This document shows, piece after piece, positions 11,096 to 23,764 of a DNA stretch of 64,000 nt. The translations under genes and the position numbers were made by a program. Source of the DNA: Adiantum capillus-veneris. Its lineage: Eukaryota; Streptophyta; Polypodiopsida; Polypodiales; Pteridaceae. The notes under the pieces were generated by a model. It made no database searches, had not been told where the DNA came from, and was given only the letters and a program-made list of their open reading frames with translations. The DNA lies in contig CM043956.1 of assembly GCA_014529385.2 (NCBI GenBank), positions 91,652,721 to 91,716,720 of the forward strand, given 5' to 3'. Position 1 is the first letter of the stretch; each line of letters begins with the position of its first letter.

Positions 11096-11166
<71 letters not shown>
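11088..11166. repeat. (GT)n(GA)n compound microsatellite
   Basis: About eleven GT repeats followed by nearly thirty GA repeats, directly abutting the tandem unit on its left. Confidence 0.97.
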
Positions 11167-11576
11167 ACCTATTGCTTGCTATTGTGTACCATTGGTTGCA
11201 AATGGTTGTCATCGTCTTCCTTTACCTTTGAAAACCTCAGCCAAACCACCTTGCATGAGAGAGAAGTACATTGCACGAAGCCTAGTAAAAGGTGGAGCTA
11301 GTCCTCAAGCCAACCATGGTGATGCTTGCTCTTCTAAAAGTCACAACTACAATTGTCATTATGCAGAGCATCATGTAGCGGGCATAGGGAGAGAGTCTCG
11401 ACGTTTCACAACATGCTCTTCAAGAAAGGGGGGTAATGGTGTGCCAACAAGGTGGAGGGGTTGTTAGATGATACTCAAGGAGGGGATACGTTGGGCATTG
11501 AAAGTTGGCTACCCAAAGTCAAGAAGATTTTGAGATGCATCTACTGCTACTATATGTGCATGCACCCGTGCGTGCG

Positions 11577-11894
11577 CGCGCACACACACACACACACGCA
11601 CATGCACACACACATAGGACCCCTGCGATTGTCCACTTCCATTGGTGGATTCCATGTCCCCTAAGCCACTCCATTCTATAATAAAGTAAACTTAGACAAG
11701 AAAGGGGGAGGGGGGCGGCGGTGGGGGTGGGGGTGGTGGTGGTGGTTAAACAAGCACACAAAAAGTAAACATTGACAAATTGGATGATGTTCGAGCGTCA
11801 CGAGACATGTGACTCACTTCAACGCGTCAATCCCACTGCATGCACTTCATTTAACACCCCATTGTATTTAGTGTCTTTTTTTTGTGTGTGTGTT

Positions 11895-11927
<33 letters not shown>
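11577..11927. repeat. CA tract, G-rich G4-like tract and 30-bp poly-G
   Basis: Three low-complexity blocks: an alternating CG/CA tract (about 11573-11613); a G-rich run with at least four G-tracts of 3-6 separated by short spacers (11704-11747), capable on paper of forming a quadruplex; and a pure run of 30 G (11898-11927). The stretch from 11928 to 13204 holds nothing I recognise; it is AT-rich around 12600-13100. Confidence 0.9.
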
Positions 11928-11928
<1 letters not shown>

Positions 11929-13204
11929 AATAGTTTGACCGTCTAAGGTCTAAGAGGACCTGAGGTGGAAGGAGCAAGAGATGTGGGAGAAGGGCTGCAT
12001 TTGATAATCCTTGTATCTCAAAATGGCACCCTTATCTTGATGGTAGCCCCCCATACCTCAAGATAGTACTAGCCTTCAACTTGCTACTAGTAGAGTCAAC
12101 ACCTCAAGGGCATTGAATTTGTGGCTCAATACTACAGACAAGTGATGCAATGCAAGGACAACCAATTTCTTGTCACATGGATGGGTCACTAATGATGGGG
12201 TCACTATGTTAGCTATGCATGGAGACATACATGAAATTTTGGACTTGTTGCACAATGTGTGTGTGTCTGTGTGCGTGCGCGCACACACACACTATTTTTT
12301 CAAGGGGACATATCTTGGCTCCAATACTTGTTGCATCTTTGGCAAGAAAAGTACAACTTGGTTGTAAAGGTTTTCAATGAAAAGTAAAGTAGTATCTTTC
12401 TTGATTTTGGACTACATAAGGAGTCCTTAGTAAAGCATTGGATTTTTGGTGCAATTGTGGACCATTGGACTGAGGATTAGTGCCACGTGACAAAAAGCTT
12501 GTTTTTTTAATATTTCTTCTAAGTCTTTGTGAGAGTTGTTGACATTTGTGTAGCTCTCTCTAAAGAGCGCTATTAAATATTGGGTCACACACAATCTTTC
12601 GTGTTCTCTTCCACCTTTTTTTCTCTAATTTGTTGGAATGATTCCTAGTGGTTTTTCAAACACTATTTTTTGTGTTTTTGGAATACATTGTAATCTAAAT
12701 AGTTTATCGTTACATTTTTTTCAAGAAACAAAATATATTATTGTAATAAAAAATGTTTTAAAAATTAGTGTCACTTTCTTGTTTTCTCTCACAAAGAAAA
12801 CTGTTATTATTAAATTCTTCTCATAGCCTTATGTAGGCCATAGTGAACTTTCATCTTGTTTTTTAATACAAATACCCACATAATGTGAAATATAGAGTAT
12901 TCCTAATGGCTCATTTTTTTCTCACTAATGGCTCAATACAACTACATAGTTCAAGGACACTTTAAAGAGAAGAAAACACTAAAGGGGAAATAAAGGAGAA
13001 GAGAAACACAAATAGACAAATGTGAAATAGACCACCTCTTTATATGGACACAAAAAGTTTTTTTGACTTTCCACCTTCTTTTCGTTTCCTAAACTCACCC
13101 TTCACTTATGCACTTGAGATGTTTTGAAAGGATTTTTATTTTTTCAAGATTGGGGAGACCTAATGTGGGAATCACAAAAAAACTGGGCTCCAAAACTAAA
13201 CCCA

Positions 13205-14180
13205 TTCTTTAGGGTAAGATGCAAGATGCGAAGGTGGGAGTATGTGTTTCTCCCCTTCCTGAGCTAGATAAAAGTAATCAATTTGTTTATGCTCCCTTAC
13301 ATAGTCTTACTGGCCTGCTCCTCAAGATAGCCACACTTGCCCGCTCCTCAAGATAACCAAATGCAACTAGAAAGAATCCTTGAAATCGATGAGAAGATTC
13401 TTATGGAAAAATAACACCAAAGACTTGGTGCCTTGGCAATGGGCCAAATGGGAGTCTATTGCTAGGGTAGTGGAGCTAGGTGGTATCAAGATACTGGCCC
13501 GTGTTGTTCAAGCAAAGGTGCAATGTGCCAAATTTGTAGTCGCAATTGCAAAGCAAGACCAAGCATGGGCTATCATGACAAATGATATGATATGATGGAG
13601 AAGATGACCAATGGAAAGGGTTAGACAAATTGCTAGCCCCTAGGTACATAAGTGCACCAGAGCAACGGAGACACTCGAGTGGGGAGAGTTAACTAGATAT
13701 TTCCAAAACTCCATAACACATTGGTCTCCTTGGCTCTCTAAAGCAGGTAGCGAACTATTGAATTCTTTTTGGAGAAAAATTGCCACAAAGGTGAATAACA
13801 AAGGACTTCAACACTTGGCCAATTTTTGGGATGGCAATAGCAAGAGCTGGAAAGAAACAAACCAAATGGCTGCCCAGTTTCACCTCTATGGCAATGAAAG
13901 AGTATTCACTAACAAAAATATAGGAGGGCTGGATGATTGTTTGTTGCACGTCCAATTTAGAGTGGAAAGCCTATGATGGTCAAAGAACATACATTTTTAT
14001 AAACCACAAACCAAGATTATCTACTGCACTCTAATGGTTAAGATCAATTGGTTTCCCCCCCTCAACAAGCAACGAAGGATGCAATGGCCAGGATCAAGAT
14101 GGGTGCCAGTAGCAATTAACATCTCAAATCCACAATGGCAATTGTCAATGAAGATCTATCTAGAGAGAGAACCTCCTCCT
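13205..14180 (+). mobile_element. LINE family 1, internal fragment (copy b)
   Basis: The translation follows the post-RT region of the family: RRWEYVFLPF near 13230, FLWKNNTKDLVPWQWAKWE (13400-13455), a KQDQAWAIMT block (13550-13585), HWSPWLSK, NNKGLQHLANFWDGN and a PPLNK block near 14055. It lacks both the catalytic RT motifs and the 3' tail, so it is truncated at both ends. A short internal duplication (gctcctcaagata twice near 13320-13355) is present. Several stops and frameshifts show it is dead. Confidence 0.85.
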
Positions 14181-14526
14181 TCCTTGTTTGCAATCACTTG
14201 CAATCCTCCTTGTTCCCTCCTCACGCTCCTCCTTATTTTTCTCTATGAACTTATTTTTGCCCTACCCATCAGTCACAGCGCCGTGACTGACGTGGCGCAG
14301 GAATCAAGGTAATGATGTGGCAAGGCCGGATGTCAAGGTGCTCCAAACTTTGCATGGATCAGACCGAATGGGGTCGCCTTGCTGTCCTGAGGAAGTTTTC
14401 CTTCTTGCACGTCCTCGTTCTGGCACCAGAAAGCGTTGCACGAGCTCTTTGCTCTCCGCCTGGGCTGCTCACGCTGCCTGTACGCTTTCCTTTCTATTTT
14501 CCTCCCTTCATTCACACTTAAACAAA

Positions 14527-14567
14527 CCCCCCCCCCCCCCCCTTCCCCCCCCCCCCCCCCCCCACCC
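14527..14567. repeat. Poly-C tract
   Basis: Two C runs (16 and 19 bp) separated by TT, followed by ACCC and a T run. The flanking 14181-15516 has open frames on both strands but no motif I recognise; I leave it unannotated. Confidence 0.95.
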
Positions 14568-15516
14568 TTTTTTTTAGTTTGTTGGGCGGCCTTCCATAGT
14601 GGACCGGCGGCCTCCCTTTGGTTGCCTTTGGGCGGCCATAGGTTGAGGCGATTGGGCTTCTTTCTTTATTCATAATCATCTCATTGGTGCTCCCTCCGGA
14701 TAACAAAGAGAACTCAACTGCTACAACATTGTGAGTGTGGCCCTTGGCCAATATTTGATGGGCGCCACATTGGGTATACATGGGTCGATTGGGCGGCCAA
14801 AATCATTTGGCTTCTTCCTCCAACAGTCCTTGACTAACAATATCATTGTGAATTTTTGTACCATTTTCCCCGACACAGCCTTCAAGATGTTACTATAGGT
14901 GATTGCATTTTGAGAGAGAACCTCGACTTTGTATATGCTTAAGCCATAGCCGTGTTGGGCTTTTCCTGCCATTAGCTAATATTATTGTCAGGCACAACAT
15001 ATCAACCAACGCATTCTTGCATGATGTTCCAAAACTTGGTCGAAGTAAAAAATTCCCAGATGGCACACCGATCGAGCGGAGGTACGGAACCGGCCCCTGG
15101 TGAATCTTTATCGACCAATATCTTGGCGACCAGGACTCCGACCACTGATCTAAAAAGATCGATGCGCTCCAGAAATTGAGCACTTTAGCCCGATGCATTC
15201 TTTTCAATTCTGTCACCTCAGCTACAGTTGCCCAATCCGGTACGGATCTGCAATCAACTCAAACTTTAAACTTCCATAACTTCTTCACCGTAGCTCCACT
15301 CGACGAGTTGTAAAGACAGGCCGATAGAGCACTTCAAGCACTACAGTTCTAGATCATAATATCCCATCTGTGCTCACTTCAAGCATAGTCCTTTTAAGCA
15401 TCATTAAGGCATCTGTTGGCCCTTTTAAACCGCATTTGACATACATTCAACATTAAACTTGGCCTGTTACTAGGCCCTGAACACTGTTCATCAATCATGT
15501 AAGCTTCAACAAAGCT

Positions 15517-16417
15517 TGATGTACATTTTTCTGGCATCTTTCCTAGCATGGGAACGGAGCTGCACGACAACGTTGTTCCGTGCATTTTGAGAATCCCATT
15601 GTTTGTAAATTTGTACATACGTACCTGACTCCTGATGTCAAAAGTGTGCGTGGGCTTTCTTTTTGTGGTGCTTTTATCTTGCTTTAGCAAGCACATGTAC
15701 ATGCATTGCAAGTCGCTAGTCTAGTGACAAATGTCGGGTTACTTTAAGTGCCCGTTCTTTTTTCTTTTTAAAGGAGACTTGTACATAACTTAAACACATG
15801 TACAAAGTGAAAAAAGTTCAGGAAAATGGAGCTTTTTGCTGGTTTTTGGTCGTTGGGAGTCCTTCATGCACTCTCTATTCTGTTTTTTGCCCTCAACTAG
15901 TCTTCCTATTACAACATCCTGTTCGCGTTGATGTTGCACATAGTTTTGCGTGGGTTCAATTTGAAGGATTTCAACACTTTTGTTGTAGAGTTTGCAGGGA
16001 TTTTCTGAAGCTTGAAGTCATGTCTTTTGGAGTTGGGTTTCTGGAGTTATGGTCTGTTCTTTGCAGCCTACAGTGGGGCAAAACTATGTAGGTTGAATTG
16101 TGGAAACCCATACGTCTTGTGGGTGATGTATGCTTTGAAGGGGGAAATTTAAAGTGGTTTTTGATGAAGGGGAAAGATTTGTTTTCAAGAGAATTGGTAG
16201 GCAATGGTTGTAATTCTGTGCCTAAACAAGTTTCTTCCCTCTTTGTGACACAGTCTCCTGGGTGGGCGATTGCCAATAAATTCCCAAGGGGACTACTCTT
16301 GTTGGATTTGTGATGTTTCAAAGGGGTTTCCAAAATCTTTTGGTTTTCTTGTAGTTCTCTTTCAACGCTCTTGGGTGACATCGCTATAGAGGTGTTCCAG
16401 TATGCTTGTTTTCCAAT
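15517..16417 (+). repeat. 5' LTR of the non-autonomous element
   Basis: This direct repeat pairs with 17656-18622. The first 65-110 bp align poorly between the two, so the start is uncertain; from about 15581 (tgcattttgag) similarity is continuous. It ends near ttttccaata. Confidence 0.7.
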
Positions 16418-16493
16418 AGTGTTTGGTGCCCGCTACTGAGGAATTGCTTCAAGTTACCTTCAATCTTGTTGGTTTATACATAGAACTGTAGCC

Positions 16494-17655
16494 ATGGTCA
16501 AGTTTAGTGATGCGTTGTTGAGGATAAATGATATGCTCAGTAAGTTGAAGCTAAGCAGCATAGCAGAGTTAGACATGCACTACATGAGGTTTTTCTCTCT
16601 AAAGCAGGAGCTAGAGGTTCTTGAGGATATGTTTCTCGATGCAAAGGAAGAGAAGTTCTTGTTCATTAGTACCCTTCCAGGATGTTTGGGCATTGAGGTT
16701 GCTTGCACTGACTTGTTGGGTGTGAAGAGAATTGTTGATTTCTTGAAGCAAGGAAGATGGTTGGAAGATGTCAATCAGTCTTCTACTTCTTCATGCATTT
16801 CACACAAGAGCTCCTCTGTCACTAATGATGATTATAGCAGTGATATGAGGTTGAGTCAGACATAGAAGATGAGTTTTTCTCTCTTGATGATGTAGATATT
16901 GATGAGGAGTTACATGCAAGCAATATTGTGGAAGAAAAGACCTTGGAGTGCATGTATGACAAAGAGAGCCATGCCATGCCAGATTTGGTTTCCTATACAA
17001 ATGCTTGTGAAGATGAGGTCTTTCATACTTCTATGTATTTAGATCACATACTTATCAATTCTCCTGCTTGTGGTTTGGGTGATGTTATTTCTCCTCCATC
17101 TTATGAGTTGATATGATATCGAGATGAGTTGTGGGCATGTGGACCCATTTGGGATGCTGAGATTGATGTTTGTGATGTTGATGATGCTATTGGTGGCATT
17201 GAGTCTTCTATTAGTTATGATTTTTATTGTGAGCAAGAGGTTGGTTCGAGTGATGTGGATTGTGATGGTAGTCTTGATTGGGGCATTGATGATCCGCAAG
17301 TTGAGATGAATGAGGAGATGTAAATCAATGTGTGCCATGCATTGTCAAGGGTGAGGAAGCTCATGGAAACCTTACATGCATGTGTGGATGTTGAAGAGGA
17401 TTGTAGCTTGGAAAGTTGGGACAGCCATGATGACATGGATATCATGGATGTTTTGTCTTTGTTTGATGTGAGTGATACATCTTAGGATGATGAGAATGTT
17501 GATCCATGGCCTTTTGGTTTGTATGACATGAATCTTGATGGTTGGAGCTCAATAGTGATTGATGATTGTCCTTGTGATTTTGAAGGATGCCATTATGTGT
17601 GCACGATGGATGCAAGGGATACTACATTTAAATTTGATTGTGGTAAGGGTATATG
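16494..17655 (+). pseudogene. Acidic ORF remnant of the non-autonomous LTR element
   Basis: An open frame starts at ATG 16494 (124 codons, helical-looking N-terminus), is frameshifted near 16850, and continues in another frame to about 17655 with three in-frame stops. The downstream part is extraordinarily rich in Asp and Glu with scattered Cys and Trp. No capsid, zinc-knuckle or catalytic motif is recognisable. It may descend from a gag gene or a captured sequence. I do not recognise the family. Confidence 0.5.
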
Positions 17656-18622
17656 ATGCTGATGTATTTGTACATGATGTATCTTTGTACATAAGCTTTT
17701 GCATAGTCTACTGCTGAGCATGAATGCTCTAGCAGACTGGGGGTTTGGCAAACTATGTTGCACGCATTTTGAGAACCCCATTTTTTGTAAATTTTTACAT
17801 ACGGACATGACTCCTGATGTCAAAAGTGTGAGTGGGCTTTCTTTTGTGGTGTTTTTATCTTGCTTTAGCAAGCACATGTACATGCACTACAAGTCACTAG
17901 TCTAGTGACAGCTGTTGGGTTACTTTAAGTGCCCTCTACTTTTTTAAAGGAGACTCGTACATAACTTAAGCACATGTACAAAGTGAAAAAAGTTCAGAAA
18001 AATGGAGCTTTTTGCTGGTTTTTTCTTGTTGGGAGTCCTTCATTCTCTCTTTGTTCTGTTTTTTGCCCTCGACTAGCTCTCTCTACACCTAGTCTTCCTA
18101 TTACATCATCTTGTTCGTGTTGATGCTGCACATAGTTGTGCGTGGGTTCAATTTGAAGGATTTCAGTACTTTTGTTATAGAGTTTTATTGAAGCTTGAAT
18201 TCATGTCTTTCGGAGTTGGGGTTTTGGAGTTATGGTCTATTCTCTGCAGCTTGCAGTGTATGGCAGCTTTGGGACAAAACTATGCAGGTTGAATTGTGGA
18301 AACCCATACGTCTTGTGGGTGATGTATGCTTTGAAGGGGGAGTTTTAAAGTGGTTTTTGATGAAGGAGAAAGCTTTGTTTTCAAGAGCATTGGTAGGCCA
18401 CGGCCGTAATTCCGTGCCACGGCCGTGCCTAAACAGGTTTCTTCCTTCTTTGTGACATAGTCTTTTGGGTGAGTGACGGCCAATAAATTCCCAAGGGGAC
18501 TCTTGTTGGATTTGTGGTGTTTCGAAGGGGTTTCCCAAATATTTTGGTTTTCTTGTAGTGCTCTTTCAACGCTCTTGGGTGACATCGCTATAGAGGTGTT
18601 TCAATTTGCTTGTTTCCCAACA
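17656..18622 (+). repeat. 3' LTR of the non-autonomous element
   Basis: It begins TGATG after the purine-rich ggtaagggtata and ends near cccaaca. It carries a short insertion near 18070-18090 relative to the 5' copy, and an accgtgcc-like mini-duplication around 18400-18430. Confidence 0.72.
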
Positions 18623-18889
18623 ACGTGAACCCTAGATAAAAGTTCAGATCAATCCTTCAATTCATTAAAAAAAAATTCTTAAAGACCGATGTAGTCTTTA
18701 AGAAAATGATGAACTACTCTTTAAAAAATTTCTAATTTAAGAGAGATTTTAAAGAAAATGACTAACTAAGAAAAAACCTAAATATTGGTTCAATATTAGA
18801 GTATCTACAATGACTGACTCTTTTAAGAGAATTTTTGAAGAGAATACTAGTTAACAATACTTTGGTATCTAACCACAAAACTAGAACTT

Positions 18890-19660
18890 GAGCTTGGATA
18901 AATGGCCAAACTAAATTGATCCTAAGTTGGTTGAGATCATCTTTACATGACGAGTCCTAAGCACCTTTACAAGGCCAACCCCTCGTGTCCAAATCAAAAG
19001 CCGCTAACCCTAAGTATCAATCCCCAAATGGACTGAAACAACTTATAAACCATAAGCTGCTAACCCTAAGTGGATTGAAATGACTAATCTAAGACCCTAG
19101 TACAATTTAGAAAAGCCAAACCAAAAGCCTCTAACCTTGAGCGACTAGCCCTAAGTGAATAATTACTGAAACACGGCCAACCCTAAGCGGAGAATCGTAA
19201 GCAGCTTTATCCTAAGCGATCTAACACAGACCACCAACTCCTAGTAGCCAAACCAAAAGTCAATTTAACCTAAGCAATATAACAGGACCTCCAACTATTA
19301 ATGGCCAAACCAAAAGCCGCTAACCTTAAACCGCTATCCCTTAATGGATTGAAACAACCAAACTAATGTGGCCAAAAGCCAATTTTGAGCAACCAACTTT
19401 AGCTAGCTTTACACAACCAACTCCTAATAGCCAAACTAGTACTATAAAATGGCCAAATGGATTAAGATGACCAAACCCTAATTATGTAACCTAAAGGACA
19501 AGTTCTAAAGAGATAAAAACAGCCAAACCCTAATATCCAACCCAAATGGCAAGTTCTAAACGAACGAAGATGGTCAAATCAAACCCTAACACTATAGCCT
19601 AAAACTATATCGGTCTCTAACCTAATGCATCCTAACAATAACATTTACAACCACTTTGCA
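18890..19660. repeat. Degenerate CTAACCCTAAG-containing repeat region
   Basis: Short phrases such as gccaaaccaaaagcc, ctaaccctaag and ggattgaaac/tga recur many times in irregular order over about 770 bp. Several contain CCCTAA, the core of the plant telomere repeat, but never as a clean tandem CCCTAAA array. It looks like an old, scrambled tandem repeat. The flanks 18623-18890 and 19660-19925 are AT-rich with nothing recognisable. Confidence 0.65.
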
Positions 19661-19924
19661 TTCGGTAACCATGGGTTGCTAACATAATTGACAATTTGAC
19701 CTATGACAGGTCACAACTTAAAAGTACCACGTAAACTTTAAATAAAATTACATAAATATTAAATAACTAACAAATTTAACCAAAACAACTCAACAAATTT
19801 TTTCTTTTATTTAATATTTATGATAAACAAATTTCAACATATTTGTTTGTTTATGATAACATTTAGTCAAAATTCAAAAATGACAAATTTAATTTATTTA
19901 TTTTATTAATTTAAATATTTTTTC

Positions 19925-20102
19925 TTAAAATGTGTGTGTGTGTGCATGTAATGTGTTTAATTATATGCAAATGTGTGTGTGTGCATGTAATGTGTTTAAT
20001 TATATGCAAATGTGTGTGTGTGTGTAGGAAAAGAAAAATATAGACCACTCACATTTGGCCTATGTAAGCACAAGAGCTCAAGAGATTGCCGTGAAACATG
20101 CA

Positions 20103-20176
<74 letters not shown>
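19925..20176. repeat. GT-rich 47-bp tandem units and (CA)n tract
   Basis: A unit of about 47 bp (GT run, gcatgtaatgtgtttaatt, atatgcaaat) is tandemly repeated from 19930 to 20025. A pure CA tract of about 34 repeats occupies 20109-20176. Confidence 0.92.
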
Positions 20177-20179
<3 letters not shown>

Positions 20180-20522
20180 AATCTAACATAAACCTCAAAA
20201 AAAGCTTACCTTTTTGTTACAGTAGGGTGTGTGAGTGGAAATTCGAAAGTCGAGTAAGCCCCAACTTTGTAGATTTGCAGTTATGGCAAAGATTGGAAGT
20301 AAAGGAGCAAGGAGGAGAAGAGGAAAAATGGGGCAAAAACGCAAAAATGAACCCACGGGTTTTGTTTGCAGGTGGCATCAATATAGGCATCGAAATTTAC
20401 ATCCGTATGTGCATAGAAATGATCGTCGGTATACACATTGGTATGAGCAACTATTGATATATGAAATTTTGATTTTTGTAAAAATTGGATCTCCCTCTTC
20501 AATGCATATACTGTTGCTTACC

Positions 20523-20640
20523 AACGACATCGCTAATGAAGTGATCTTTTGTAGTGATCTTTAACTATCATCACATGAAATTGATCACATGAAAGTGATC
20601 TCTTGTAGTGATCTTTAACTATCATCACATGAAATTGAGC
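20523..20640. repeat. Tandem duplication with gatcac motifs
   Basis: The phrase tagtgatctttaactatcat plus cacatgaaattga occurs twice, about 56 bp apart, with extra gatcacatgaaagtgatc between, which is itself nearly palindromic. The remainder of 20177-20758 shows no feature. Confidence 0.8.
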
Positions 20641-22199
20641 TTTCACAAATCTATGAATCTGTTTGAATGGTGGTGGAAATGATTCCCTATTATCCTACTC
20701 ATTTGTTTCTAGATATGCTAATGTATTCTAGAGCATCTTCTAGTTGTGGTTGACCACCTTTATTGTCATAATAATCAATATCTAATTCTCCTAAATGATT
20801 TTCTCATATTAAACTGATCATTTAATGTGGGGAAGGCCAGGGGAGAAAAAGCTAGAATATTGGTTAAGCTAGCAGACCGGCCACAGTAGGGATCCAAAGG
20901 AGGGAAAATAGGGATCCAAAGGGGGGGCCATCTGCAAAAGAGCCACGTGCAACAATGGGCTAAAAAGACCCTAAGGTTCAGCCCATTAAGACTTCCAAAA
21001 TGCTAAGGTTCCAAAATTCAAAGGTTGTGTCCAAAGGTCAACCCTAGGGAAAATTGGATGCTTTGTGTGTGCCCTAAAAGTCTTTGCACATCCCTACATG
21101 GGAGGGGGCGAGCCCTAAAGGTAGGGGATGAGAGAGAAAGCCACACACACACAGGCTCCCTTTACACAAAGGGAATGAGGGACACATGTCAGCTCCCTAG
21201 GTCAGATGCCCACAAGGTGTGCCCAATTTCTATTGGATGAACCTTGAAGTGGACCAATGAGAATTAAGCTAGAGTAAATCTAGTTTAATTAATTTAAAAA
21301 CATTTAATAAAAGAAACCAATGAGAATTAAGTCTCCTAGAAGACTATTGGGCAGTCTCCCAAGGGGTCCAATGAGCATTCAGGAGCCCCATGGCTTGCCT
21401 GATTCCTATTGGCCAGGAGGCAAAGGGGTCCAATGACAGTTTACTTTAATTATTTAATTACCTGAAGCTCTCACAAAAGGGGAAAGGGGGACACATGTCA
21501 GAAGGCTATCACTTATGCTGCTTAATTGTAATTGGCTTGGGGAGAGCCAATGAGACTTCAGCAAGAGCAATTAGCAAGAGGGCTCGCCCAAGAGAGAGAG
21601 GGGGCTGATTTTTGCAAGGCACTATCACACACACACTCACACAAGCTCATGTGTGAAGAAAGAGAAGACTATCTCTTCCAAGCTTTAATGGAGAACTCAT
21701 CACCTACTCCAAGCTTGTGAGATAGAAGCCTACATCAACACTCTCTTGGCATGTGGATGCAAATCCAACCAAGAGCCAAGCTTCAATGCATGCTCATCTC
21801 CTCTACCAAGCTAATTACTAAGCTAAGCTATGCTACATATGAGTGATTATGTGAGGAGATGTACATCTTTCTCGTAAGATACTCCTTCTTCCTCTCAATC
21901 TAATCTCATACCCTGCTAGCTCTCACCATCTTCGAAGGTGTGTGAGGTCTTGGGTCTGAGAACGGGGATAATTCAAGTTGTGTTTGTTAAGTGTTTTGCT
22001 TAGTGCATGAAGTTTCCATCTTCATTGCACTAGCTAGTCTTGAAGGAACACAAAGAATTGTATTGTACAATGTCTCTCTTGATGGGAGAAACCATAATAC
22101 AAAGCCTTTTGGAGGGGGGACCGGCTCCATGAAAATCCGGTCCTCAAATGTTGTCAATAGTTTAATTTCTCTCTCTTTTGAAAGTATTGTCGATGCTAT

Positions 22200-23764
22200 T
22201 GATGGGGGCTTTTCACAAGCCAAGCTCCCATACCCCTCTTCTCTCGTCCCCACCCCATGAAAACCCCCTCTTAGGGAGGGAGTGATAAAAGGCATTGGAA
22301 AAAGTAAGAAAAAAATAAAGTATGATTATGTAAATATATAAGAAAGGTAAAATAGGCCACCTCATGCTTGCGGGGTAGCCCATCCCCACCTTGCCTCCTT
22401 TTTCTTCACTGTTGCCCCGCCGGGTGTCGCTTTTCCTCTCCTCCACTCAAAAGGTCAACCCCCTCTCTCTTCCCCTTGTCCTTTCTCCTTTCTCTCTCCC
22501 CTCAAGCTACCCCACCTCTCACCAATAATGCATTATAACTCACCAATAATGCACCCTAACTCACATGCAACTTACCCTATCTTCTAAAATAGTATACCCC
22601 ACCCCCTCTTTCTCTCTCCTATCATATCCCATGACCCAAATACCCCCCTCTCTCTCTAAAGGGCGCCATGTCTCTTGTCTTGTAGCTAAATAACCTCCCC
22701 CACACTCACACACACTCAGTTTCACTGAAAAAGGTACCCACAGACCCATCCCCACCCGGTGGTTACCTGATTTTTCTTGTGTTCACACACATCTGCACAC
22801 AAATTCACCTCTGAACACACTCCCCTCTCTCCCGTCTTGTAATTACTTTATTCTCCATGTCACCTCTCACTTTTTTTCATCAACCCATCTCTCTCTCTTA
22901 GTCTCTCTCTCATGAGACTGCTGTTCTGGCACATATACACACAGCCAGACAAGTGGGGCCCACAGTCACATGACCTATGTAGATAATGATTTCTTCATTT
23001 TTAAATTCTAGAATTTCTCCCCCCTCCTCCCCTATATAAAGAGGGGTCACCATCACACTAAGGACACACAACATCACCAAAGAACACACTATGCACTGTG
23101 TGTGCCTAGTGCACACACACACACACACCCACACACACACCATCACCATCACCGCAATCACCATGCTTGTCTTGAGCATGAACTCTACACCCTTGGCTAT
23201 GGAAGATGAAGGGCAACTAAATGAAGGATGATGGCCATAACCCTCGTGGGAGTCTTCTCCATCAACTCCCACCTATCCGCCATGTGCTCTACCACTCTCT
23301 CCCTTCTCATTCCCCTACCCTATGCTCCCCATTTCATCGCCTTATTCTCTAAATAAAGCTTGAGGTTTTGTGAGTATGTTTTCTTGCAATGTTTTGCCCA
23401 TGTGAGGTGTGCGGAATCGCCACCTAGTCTTGTGTTTTGGAGTGAGCTTGTGTATGTGTGAAAGGTGTGCGGATTCGCCATCCTTTTGTGGTGCCTAAGT
23501 ACTAAGCCGCTATACCCCCTCCCTCACTCTCTCTCTCTCTCTCTCTCTCTCACTTGATGTCATTCCCTTTCCTCTTCATCATTACTCCCAAGCATTCCAT
23601 CTCTCTTGGATGAAAACTTTGTTATGGTGGTGTGTTGTTTGCATCCTAGCTGCTGAAGCTAAGTGGTGTCCCTGTTTGCTTTACCATGACAGGCTCGAGG
23701 CGCGCCATTCGGTCCCCGGTGTTTTAGAGGCCGTCGGGGTTCGGGGTTCGCTTTGCTCCGGTCA
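22200..23764 (+). mobile_element. Nested solo LTR inside the gypsy 5' LTR
   Basis: This 1565-bp insert is absent from the sister LTR, which provides the empty site (cgatg ctat ctaactagg). The insert begins TGATGGGGGC and ends CCGGTCA, that is TG...CA, and CTAT is present on both sides (22196-22199 and 23765-23768) but once in the empty site: a 4-bp target duplication. It contains a TATA box (tatataaa, 23033-23040), an AATAAA signal (23352-23357) and a CT tract (about 23526-23551), as expected of an LTR promoter/terminator, and no internal coding region. The alternative, a deletion in the 3' LTR at a CTAT microhomology, explains the junction but not the TG...CA ends and the internal LTR-like signals. 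Confidence 0.8.
23033..23040 (+). promoter_or_regulatory. TATA box in the nested solo LTR
   Basis: TATATAAA preceded by a C-rich stretch and followed within about 30 bp by aggacacacaac, a plausible start region. It is the clearest TATA element within the gypsy 5' LTR and belongs to the inserted sequence, not to the gypsy LTR itself. Confidence 0.6.

Larger units (their letters stand above)
15517..18622 (+). mobile_element. Non-autonomous LTR retroelement (small, pol-less)
   Basis: Two long direct repeats, about 15517-16417 and 17656-18622, share nearly their whole length (for example cctgatgtcaaaagtgtg, acataactta, ggaaacccatacgtcttgtg, gacatcgctatagaggtgtt) with small indels. They flank an internal region of only 1.24 kb. 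A tRNA-primer-like site (tggtgcccgctactgag, from 16424) follows the first repeat and a purine tract (ggtaaggg) precedes the second at about 17640-17650. There is no protease, RT or integrase, so movement must have depended on another element. The outer ends are approximate: the left LTR boundary is unclear and I found no target duplication. Confidence 0.75.

Noticed and set aside
15230-15330. Possible further LTR sequence left of the non-autonomous element
   Set aside because: The phrasing resembles some plant LTR elements, but no partner copy exists in the window.
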